Positions 55,713-64,000 of a stretch of 64,000 nt of DNA are shown one piece after another. Below the pieces are notes generated by a model that searched no databases, was not told the origin of the DNA, and saw nothing but the letters and a program-made list of their open reading frames with translations. The stretch covers positions 62,001 through 126,000 of the forward strand of contig CAJNOJ010000117.1 in the NCBI GenBank assembly GCA_905250025.1, read 5' to 3'. Origin of the DNA: Adineta ricciae (Eukaryota; Rotifera; Eurotatoria; Adinetida; Adinetidae). A program made the translations under genes and the position numbers. The first letter of the stretch is position 1. Each line of letters starts with the position of its first letter.

Positions 55713-56012
55713 CTTTCCTCCCAAATTTTGTTCACATCGAATTTTCTGTTCTTTCTAACTGATTACTAAATCTAGTCAAACCAGAACGGATTGATTCAAA
55801 AAAAGAAAGAAATATAACTATGCCGGCATTTGATTGGAATTATTCTTCTTCTCTGCTAAATAATTCATATCTCTTTTATCGCACCGAATGCGTCTATACT
55901 TGGTTCGAAGATCATAAACATCGAATGGACCTACTTGTTACTATTGAAAGTCATCGAACAGGAAATTTTGTCAATTTGCTTTCTTCTATTTTTACTCAAC
56001 ATAACAAAACAA
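55713..56012. other. Convergent 3' spacer, nothing firm
   Basis: Three hundred bases between the stop codons of the nicotinic receptor (plus) and RPF1 (minus). A plus-strand ORF beginning ATG at 55820 runs into the antisense of RPF1; it is not supported as a gene. Confidence 0.5.
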
Positions 56013-57080
56013 TTACAGAAAAAATTTTGTTCTTTCTGTATCCATTTTATGTTTGGACTTGTGGATCCATTCGTATTCACCATAGACTGCATCGAATGTT
56101 CCACGTTGGATAGACTTGAGTTTGAGGGTGAATCGTGGACCTAGTTCTTGTAATGCTACTTTCTTCTCGTTTTTGAATAAATACATATGATGACGGAAGA
56201 AGATGAAGTCGCGTTGATTGTGAAAGGTAATCAAATGACGACCTTTGTATTGTGGATCGTGAGGAAATAATGCAGCGAGAAGACGGCCAACACGAATACC
56301 GATACGAGTGTTGAAGTTGTTGAGGATAATTTCAGGTCGTACAGTTAATTTTGCACAGGATTTACCACGATTGGACCGAAGTTGCTTAGATAGACGAGCA
56401 CTCGTTAAGCGAAATTTCATTGTTGGACCTTCGGGTAAATGAGATACGTAGAGAGTACACGGTTTACCATGATCTTCATTAACAACTAGCAAATCTGTAT
56501 AACTAAAAGGTGAAAAAAACATTATATAGGGTTTTTTTATGAAGTTAAATGAGATTTCGTACTCGAGTTTATTCATTTTCTTAATAATGCGTTTGATTGG
56601 ATGATGTCGTCGTTGAAAGTATGTTGTATTAGGTAAAATTCTTGCTAATTCTTTCAGAAATTTATTTGTAAACGATGTTGGAAAACCTTCTTGACTGGTT
56701 AATAACAATTTCGGCTCGCGTCCATCAGCTTGCCGAGTGAAATAGCTACTTAATTCATCATTGGATATATCATCTAATGTTTCTTGATCGTTTTCATCGA
56801 CCCATGTTTCGTCACGTTTACGTTTCTTTTCAATTGTTTTCGGTTCTTCTCTTGGAGCATCGGATTGCTGTCGTGCTTTACGTTCTTTCAATTTTGTCTT
56901 CGATTTCGTACGTTTTAATTTGGCGTACATTAGCTGACGAACCATTTTATTACGAATTTGTAAACTTCCAGAGGGAACTGTTGATGAAGTTTCTTCATCT
57001 TCTGTTTTTTTTGTTTGTTTTCGACGAACTGGTCGTTCATCTTCGTCAGATGAATCCGAATTTTTCTTACGGCGAACCAT
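56013..57080 (-). CDS. RPF1: Ribosome production factor 1 (Brix domain)
   Basis: Two minus-strand exons, 57080-56563 and 56502-56013; 335 residues, close to the animal RPF1 length. A Lys/Arg-rich N-terminus (MVRRKKNSDSSDEDE, RKRDETWVDENDQETLDD) precedes a Brix domain with PKLLLTSQEGFPTSFTNKFL, YTDLLVVNEDHGKPCTLYVS, HLPEGPTMKFRLTSARL, FPHDPQYKGRHLITFHNQRD and FIFFRHHMYLF. It ends YGEYEWIHK and TERTKFFL, as in RPF1. The protein acts in nucleolar 60S subunit assembly. The 60-nt intron is a multiple of three with no stop, so an unspliced reading stays open and adds a 20-residue insert within the Brix domain. Family conservation across the join favours splicing. Confidence 0.93.
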   Translation of the reverse strand: MVRRKKNSDSSDEDERPVRRKQTKKTEDEETSSTVPSGSLQIRNKMVRQLMYAKLKRTKSKTKLKERKARQQSDAPREEPKTIEKKRKRDETWVDENDQETLDDISNDELSSYFTRQADGREPKLLLTSQEGFPTSFTNKFLKELARILPNTTYFQRRHHPIKRIIKKMNKLEYEISFNFIKKPYIMFFSPFSYTDLLVVNEDHGKPCTLYVSHLPEGPTMKFRLTSARLSKQLRSNRGKSCAKLTVRPEIILNNFNTRIGIRVGRLLAALFPHDPQYKGRHLITFHNQRDFIFFRHHMYLFKNEKKVALQELGPRFTLKLKSIQRGTFDAVYGEYEWIHKSKHKMDTERTKFFL

Positions 57081-57871
57081 GATCTAAAAGAAATATCGAG
57101 ATCGTGTAATCGAAATAACTCAACGAGCAGATTGAATACAAATCCAATGTTCTGTCTAATATGTAAAATGAAATTACTTCGACTGGTAAAATATATGAAC
57201 TCGAATGTGAACCAATACTTATTTACGACAGATGGCGTTAATAAACGAATTTCACTACGGGATAGACCGATCTCGATTTTTACCGTTCGTATGTGAATTT
57301 AGAGGATATTGTATCGCGAATGTCCTTTTTATGATAATCGAACTTGATTGAGTTTCTCGTACAATTCAGAAATACATTCAGCATCGTGTATATATATATT
57401 GAGTAAGAAATCTGCTAAAATCAATAAAAACGATATGTGATGTACCTTTATATTGGTCTCGTACAATCTTGTTAAAAAATGCTGACGACTTATGTAATCG
57501 ACATAAGGCCTGTGTTATACCTCGTTTTCATATTCACAATAGAACATGACCAATAAAGATTCAATCAATCTTCTTCATACTTTTCCATTGACGTCATCCG
57601 CAAGCGCCTTTTCTTAGCATAGTCTAAGCCATAAAGTATGCCGCTCACACGAATATGACTGATCTATCTTATATACACTTATATGCTTACTCAATGTAAA
57701 GAAATGGCATCATTTCATATTTATGGATTTCATAAAGTCATACTGTCAAAGTTTTAACACGATTCAAACACTTCTTAGTTCTACTACATTAATCCAAGTT
57801 TTCATCATCGGCTGAAACAAACGCCAAGTGTATTTCTAACGATTGCCAGTAATACTGCTACAATATTAACA
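57081..57871. other. Divergent promoter region
   Basis: About 0.8 kb between divergent RPF1 and the CD225 gene. AT-rich, no ORF supported; presumably holds both promoters. Confidence 0.5.
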
Positions 57872-58318
57872 ATGGAAAATGATGCTAATGATCGAGGTAA
57901 AAGCTATTCAGATGCCATATCCGTTGCATCTGTGTATCCTTCATTAACATCAGCATCAGCAGGTGTTTCACAACCGGCTCCAAACTCTAGTACAACTGTG
58001 TCACCAATTTCATCACCAAAAGAACAAAAAACAACATCTGACGAAACGCCAGATATCTATGCTACCGGATTGGAGGACGGGACATACGGAGTTGTTAATT
58101 ATATGATCTGGTCTCAAATTAATATCCTCTTCGGTGTGCTTATTTTGGGTATCATTGCTATATTAATGTCGAAATATACAACAAAACTTGCAAAAGATGG
58201 TAAATTCAAAAAAGCCAAGATCTTGTCAAAAATCACCCTCGGTTTCAATATATTCGTTACTATTCTATTCACTGGCGTGTTAGTATTTCTACTGGCCTAT
58301 TTTACTGAGATCAGATAA
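57872..58318 (+). CDS. CD225/dispanin two-TM protein (148 aa)
   Basis: Single exon. The N-terminal 70 residues are Ser/Thr/Pro-rich and disordered. Two hydrophobic segments follow: about 78-102 (NYMIWSQINILFGVLILGII) and about 121-145 (ITLGFNIFVTILFTGVLVFL). The loop between them (MSKYTTKLAKDGKFKKAKIL) has the basic, Ala/Lys pattern of the CD225 family, which includes IFITM, PRRT2 and TMEM233. The first membrane segment and loop carry the family pattern, with W-S-Q-I-N at the place usually occupied by S-x-x-N. Family members modulate membrane fusion or trafficking. The role here is unknown. The intronless structure is an exception in this window. Confidence 0.75.
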   Translation: MENDANDRGKSYSDAISVASVYPSLTSASAGVSQPAPNSSTTVSPISSPKEQKTTSDETPDIYATGLEDGTYGVVNYMIWSQINILFGVLILGIIAILMSKYTTKLAKDGKFKKAKILSKITLGFNIFVTILFTGVLVFLLAYFTEIR

Positions 58319-58733
58319 TTCCGTACGCAATCATTATCATTTTGCTCGAAACCAATGTTAAACATTGATGTTGTATAAATGTTGCTATTGTATTGTCAAC
58401 ATAGTTTCGAAAAAGATAACCCGAACTCACTTCTTCGTTTTGATTCATAGAGCATTAATCTGCAATGCACGTGGAAATTTGACATCGTTAGTCATCTCTG
58501 ATAAAATATGCACAGACTTTGTTATTTCACAAGAGATGACGAAAGTCGGATCTACATGTTTGATATTGCTGTTGCACAGCCAATGACAACTCGTAGGTAC
58601 TTCAAGTCTGATAAGAGATCGGCGATGAAATAAAAATAAAAAGTACATGATGTTTATAGTTATTTGAGATAACGGCGCATAAATAGATATATCAGTGTCA
58701 GTTTAGTTATATTCAGTGTTTTGGTGTGTGGAA
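58319..58733. other. Intergenic, nothing recognised
   Basis: Spacer between the CD225 gene and the alpha/beta hydrolase gene. Confidence 0.5.
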
Positions 58734-60074
58734 ATGACAAGCCCTCTGCGATCGAAAACCCTAAAGAAAAAAGCGATTCGACGAGTATCGAAGAGTCCTC
58801 AGCGTAAATATTCTTCTCCAGAACGTGTTCGAACATTAATCGAAGTAGATTTTCAAGAATCTGCTTATTCCGATCCAGCGGATTCTTCCCGATCGTCGCG
58901 TAAGTTTTCGTCTTCATCGAAGCTCTTTCGATCGATATGAGTTTCAGTGCCAAATGTACTATTCGAACGACGTGATCAAGATACTTTGTCCGAACAAGCG
59001 ACTAAATTATTCAATTCTACGATTGTGTTCGATGAAGCTGAACGTGCATGGTTGCTTGAGAATATGCGTAGTACAACAATTTCAATCAAAGTTGATCATT
59101 TTCTATTTTCTATCAATAGCAATTACGCACTAAAGTTTGTTAATGATTAATCTATTTAATACGATGTTTGCTCATGAATTTCATTAGAGAAAATCAACAA
59201 ACTGTTCTGTTTCTCCATGGCTTCGGTGCGGGTCGAAATTGGGCAAAGTAAGATGCGCCTTGTCTTTCAATATATTTGATATATTGCTATGATAACAGTT
59301 GGTTGAAGTTAGCTTATCCACTGAGTCAACGAGGTCGATATTCAACGATTTTCGTTGATTTACCCGGCTTTGGTCAATCAAGTGGCCGAAGTTTAGATCA
59401 AGCAAGTTGGAAACGTTACGGTCCGGAAATCCTCGTCGCTATTGTCTCGAGTTTTCATCTGCACCATTCGGTTTATGTTGTTGCTCAATGCGGCAAGTAT
59501 AAAAAGTTGCTCTTCTACATATCATCGAATAGTTCTTTGTACACAGGTGGAGCAGCAACAACTGTACGTACAATTAATCGATATCCTCAATGGTTTCGCA
59601 ATCGTAATCTTATCTTTTGTAATTCGGTCATTGGTGATTTCGGCGAAGAGAAAGTTGGGGTAAGTTAGACCGACTCCGAACAGAGAGTGCAAACTCTAAA
59701 TCCATGTAAATGATTCCTTGCATTCATCTAGGACTTCGAGATAACTCTGACGCGGTTCAATATACATATCGTGGTTTTCTGGACTCCGGATGAGGATCAT
59801 ACCAAATACTGCGTAGTAGGAGTTTTCATTGCTGATGAAATTTCGTTTTATTTCATAATTTAAGGCATACAAACGTTGGAGTCGATTACGAGCATCGAAT
59901 TTTCGTAATTTACAATTGATTGACCTCGATCCGAAAACTCAAACAATGAAACTTCACTATCCTTTGGTATCAGTTGCTCAAATGAGCCGTTGTTCACTGA
60001 AAAACAAAGGTCTCGTCTATAAACTCAGTGATCAATATATTCAGCAAGTTATTGATATCCTCGATCGAAAATAA
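58734..60074 (+). CDS. Alpha/beta-hydrolase fold protein with Cys elbow
   Basis: Seven exons: 58734-58899, 58948-59134, 59188-59247, 59299-59492, 59547-59659, 59732-59812, 59865-60074; 336 residues. A basic, Ser-rich N-terminus (about 70 residues) is followed by the hydrolase core: QTVLFLHGFGAGRNWA (oxyanion-hole HGFG), YSTIFVDLPGFGQSSG, and a nucleophile elbow VVAQCGGAATT. Later strands give VVFWTPDED, a candidate acid, and KLHYPL, a candidate His. The elbow position, usually Ser, is Cys202. The elbow codons are split by an intron starting GCAAGT (GC-AG type). A GT donor a few bases on would cause an early stop. The end of exon 6 could also be 59815. Substrate is unknown. An AATAAA lies at 60122. 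Confidence 0.8.
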
Positions 60075-60475
60075 CATGATTGTCTTCTGAATCATATCAA
60101 AATTTGCTTTCTGTTAAATGAAATAAAGTTTCCGCATTAAACTATAAACTTTCTAGCAACACTGCCTATACGCTGAATTAAAAGTAAAGCAAAATACGCT
60201 TTAAAAACAAGACAAATTGCAGCACCCTTTTAAAGGACATGATGACTCTGTAAAAATTTGCAATTGAGAAAAAAAGAGAAAAAGAAAGATGCATAACACG
60301 AGCGGAGAGTGACGAGTAAAATTCTTCGTTCTGTCATGTTATTGTCGTTACCATTGTCACCATGCCATTCTTGTGTGTGCGTGTGTGTCAACAAACGTCG
60401 ATGAAATAATAAGAATAAACGTCGTTTTCCTGCAACTGATCTATTTATTCGAACGAAATCTTTTCCTTCATCAAC
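60075..60475. other. Intergenic, nothing recognised
   Basis: 3' UTR of the hydrolase and promoter side of the last gene. No ORF supported on the plus strand; the minus-strand ORFs overlap the next gene's first exon and are shadows. Confidence 0.5.
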
Positions 60476-63400
60476 ATGGCAGAGAAAAGAGCCAAGAAAT
60501 CGAAAGATAGAAAAGTCCCTAAGCACGACGAAGAAGTGGAGGAAGCCATGCATGATGTATTCCAACCGCTCACTGAAGCGATTCTGCAAGAGATCAAACC
60601 ACCGATCCAACAGTTACAACAAAACACTAAAGCGTCCAAACTACCTCCTCGTTCACCAATGGAACGTAATGCATCCAAAATGAGAGCTCCAACGGAGAAA
60701 TCGAAGGACTCATATCATGTTCAATCAGACCTATTGGAAATACAACAGATGGAAAACAATCCCAATGAACACTTCCGCTTATTTTCTCCTCCCGCTCCAA
60801 CCAAAAAATCCCCTCGGTTGTTTTCAGACGATGCCGATGACATTTTTCTTGGCGAAAAAGAGAGGCAAAATCTCATTCCAACGCCTGTCTTACCACCTAT
60901 ACTGCGCACGTGCAATCTCAATGATATATTTCAAGATTCATCTCTATCACCATCCATCAAAGCATTCAAAGTAAGTAAATGAAGACTTTCAATCGTTTCC
61001 TATTTGTCCACATAGGACGCGTGTTCTGAATATGCGAGAGCATGTGGAAAAATTGAATGTTATGGAAATGTATTGTTAACAGATGTTCATCTGTATGAAT
61101 TAAGTCAACTAGAATGGCCACTTTTGGACAAAATTCAAGTGCGAGCTTGTCCACATATTACGCCCTTTGGTTTAAGTTATCTGCGAAAGATCAATGAGAA
61201 ACATGACCCTCAATCAGTCCAATTTGTAAGACTTTTGCATATGAAACTTTGTCATTTCTTGTCATCCGTTTCCAGAATGTCGATTTGTTAATTCATGATC
61301 GTCAGATGATCGAAGTCGACATGAATTCAACCACTGCAACGATTACAAAACTGGAAGATTTCTTCAAACAAGTAAAATTTGACATTCAATCTGAACTTTC
61401 TTGTATATCAATAAGAATAATTTAGAGTGTGAAAACATCTATCTCTAAAGTTTTGATCTATCATACAACGTCTCTACCAAACTCCACTCTCTCACCAGAT
61501 AAAATGATCATCAATCAAATCCAAAAGGTCAAAGAAAATTCTCCGATGACAATCAGTTATTTATTGACAACATCCGGACAATGTCAAATCGCCTATCTCG
61601 AATGTGTTAACGTAAAATCGCCGCTTCTCATTTGTCCGAATCGAATTTCTTTCTTTTTTTCTTCGTCAAGTCTATTCTCTTCAAAGAATTAAGCACATCT
61701 TTTCATCCCCAAATAGTTTATCTCGTCGTTTCCAATACTGATGATCTACTAAAATGTCTCTTCTCAATTGATTGCGATCTATCGTTCTCAATTTTGGTAA
61801 GTAAACAAAGAGGAGAAACTAATGAATATCTTATCGTCCACACAGAATCACCAACTTCGATTAATTATTGACAATCATGAATCTGTCGATCATTTCCTAT
61901 CGGATCTCCATTCGAAATTGAAATCTATCAGCAAATCGGCACATGAACTCTATACGCATCATGTGTACAATGATAATCCAAATGTGTAAGAGATCAAATC
62001 CAGGAAAATATCTCGTTTTTTATCGAATTTTTCAGATCGGAGAATGACGATTATCGACGAAATCATTTTCTTAGTAGTTTGTTGCACACACAAACCAAAT
62101 GCGATTTGTTAACGAAGAAATTAACCAAAGATCGATGTTTCCTTTCTAAACAGAAGGTATTCATTGTCGAATCTGGATGTTCATGCTCCGAATTACCTGA
62201 TTTTTCTTCGTAGGATTCGTCGTTTCTTCCGAATCATATGGCGAAAGATGCTGAGAAACACTGTGATACTTTATATACATTTAATTTCGAGAAGAAACCG
62301 AATGAAACGGTGGTGAAAACAAGCGAGTCGGTCAACACATTTATCAATCAGCTAACAAAAGAAGCAAAAGGAAAACAGGAAGAAGAAATATTACCTAGTT
62401 CAATGAAATTAGCAAAGATTTATTTTCAACATAAATTAATAACTGTAAGTAAAGAAAATCATTCGAAATCTGATCTGATGAATGTGTTTCTCAAGGATAC
62501 TGTTCTTGATATTCATTCGACAAGTATTGGAGAATCGTATTACGTTTCGAATATTGAATGGTTTTGCCAAATGTTGAATAAGTTTCTCAATAATCAATCG
62601 CGTCCGCATCGAAAAACCGAACATGTCATTGATCAAATCAAATCAACAATTGGCTCAAATGTTCATTTATTAACAAAATACGATTTCAAAAATTTTCAAA
62701 CCAATCGTGATGAAGTAAGAAGAAAACAAAACGTTTCTTTCATCATCTCTTTGCATTCAAGACCGATTTCTTTCAATGGCTATTCAACACTTGGAATATC
62801 GGTTTCTCGATCAACACGAACGATCAACAAATGTTTCTTTTATCCAATTCGATTGCATCGAAACCACCCATTCCTTTAGTAAGTTGAAAATCGATAGATG
62901 ACGAGAGAGAGAGAGAGAGAGAGATTTACTATTTTATTGTAGAGTACAGTTTGGCCAGAGACATGGGGAGACAGTGATCGCGAATTTGTTATCCACTTTC
63001 GATTATTACATCCATGCGATGCAGCCATTTTATTTGAATTTTATAAATTGCTTCCCTCGCAGAAATTGTTGCTTGCTTCGAGAGATTTTCTGTTGATTCA
63101 AGAAGGTGCCGTGGAAATTTTAGTCCAATACCAACATGAAATCGATCGTGCAACAGGTAATCCATCTTGATAGTTTGAAGAAAGTGTTGTTTCAGTAAGA
63201 TCTTCGAAATAGATATCAGGATTACTTTCCGTACACTTGATTTACTTCTGGACGATCGATCCGATCTTTCGAGCAATTTTGTTCAAGAATCATTTGAATA
63301 TCTCATCAGAGAATACTATGTGATCATTTGGGCTTATCTATTCAAACTTGATTATGCTTTCAAAGTAAATCATATAAGTATTCTCAAACGATGTTTCTTT

Positions 63401-63913
63401 CTGTCTTTCAACCTAGGTCCAAACAGACGATGCTAAAGCACCCGATTCTCTTGAAGCCATTGTCGGTAAGTATAACAAATGATACTGAATCAATCAGATT
63501 TGGTTGATTATCATTTTAGGTAATGAAATCATGACTTCGAAATGGCATCATCTAGCTTTATATCATTACTCGCTTGCTCCAACATTGTCTACTGTTTGTT
63601 CGGTGTGTGGCCTTCGTCCTGCAACCAATAAATCGCTTTATGTAAAGTTTTTTTCTACGATATCTGATTTCTTTGAATGTTTTCGTTTCAGAGAGCATGT
63701 GCAACTTTATCGCCGGCACGTCACACAACGACACTGACAGAAAGTGAAACAGACCCATCGAGCTTTGTTGTACTTGATATAGAACGCAAACAACCTACTT
63801 TTCATGCTACAAAAGGAGATAGGCCCGATGCTGATTCACTTTCGACTACATTTTCCTATACTGGTAAACAGTGTTTGACACCGGATGGATGTAATTCATT
63901 TGAGGTGGTATTT
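60476..63913 (+). CDS. Large protein of unknown family, runs to window edge
   Basis: At least fifteen exons: 60476-60970, 61016-61225, 61276-61371, 61426-61611, 61671-61796, 61846-61985, 62036-62156, 62214-62444, 62496-62714, 62762-62878, 62943-63156, 63213-63364, 63417-63465, 63520-63641, 63692-63913. All joins keep frame, giving about 860 residues. The N-terminus is basic and helical (MAEKRAKKSKDRK, EEVEEAMHDVFQPL), then a Pro-rich segment. No transmembrane segment or signal peptide is present. The middle is helical and charged (VNTFINQLTKEAKGKQ, MLNKFLNNQSRPHRKTEH). Trp-rich pieces (TDFFQWLFNTWNIGF, STVWPETWGDSDREF) and a CxxC with a following Cys (VCSVCGLRPATNK) lie near the end. I recognise no family. 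The 51-nt step 62445-62495 is stopless and may be coding. The 3' end may lie outside the window. Confidence 0.6.
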
Positions 63914-64000
63914 GTAAGTACGGATGATGCTACGCCAGTATCGCCAGTAGCATTGTTCTCAGTGATGGAAATAGGATGTTTGGTGTAAGTTGTCAATTCG

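Noticed and set aside
55820..56113. Plus-strand ORF between the nicotinic receptor and RPF1
   Set aside because: Composition is fairly protein-like, but it runs antisense into RPF1 exon 2, with no continuation or known domain.
59493..59502. GT donor at GCAA|GTATAA in the hydrolase
   Set aside because: Joining there gives a stop within about 12 codons and destroys the elbow; the GC donor restores the family sequence.

Overview
The window is animal nuclear DNA from a small-genome invertebrate. Nearly every gene is split by GT-AG introns of about 45-70 nt, the DNA is AT-rich and gene spacing is tight. The gene set is metazoan: Na+/K+-ATPase alpha, a nicotinic receptor alpha subunit, contactin, class III myosin and Cramped. 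Contactin carries an N-terminal C-type lectin domain, as in protostomes. Gene texture and the conversion-marked paralog pair would fit a bdelloid rotifer, but that placement is inference. Exon joins were worked out by hand from splice consensus, frame and family conservation; no alignment was run.

Left third (1-25 kb), plus strand: a bZIP factor, COP9 signalosome subunit 3, two RING-H2 ubiquitin ligases with a decayed coding remnant between them, a small secreted-PLAT/one-TM/PPxY protein, 3.5 kb with no convincing gene, Na+/K+-ATPase alpha (19 exons including a 10-nt microexon), a candidate amidated neuropeptide precursor, a second decayed locus, and a 16-exon Cramped-like SANT protein.

Middle (26-44 kb): a MATH-domain protein and a small foldback element. 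Then two paralogous four-TM genes (minus strand) flank a GH18 chitinase-like gene (plus) and a secreted ADAMTS-like metalloprotease (minus). The last two converge with 35 bp between stop codons. The four-TM pair is about 98% alike in the centre and much less alike on both sides, which looks like gene conversion. Next is contactin on the minus strand (CTLD, six Ig, four FN3, GPI-type tail).

Right third (45-64 kb): myosin III (kinase plus motor, with a roughly 260-residue insertion in the motor), a nicotinic receptor alpha subunit, RPF1 (minus), a CD225/dispanin protein, an alpha/beta hydrolase whose nucleophile elbow has Cys and which uses a GC-AG intron, and a long unidentified gene reaching the right edge.

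These are independent eukaryotic genes, not operons. Several act at neuronal or sensory membranes (ATPase, nicotinic receptor, contactin, myosin III, candidate neuropeptide), but the sequence gives no evidence of joint regulation.
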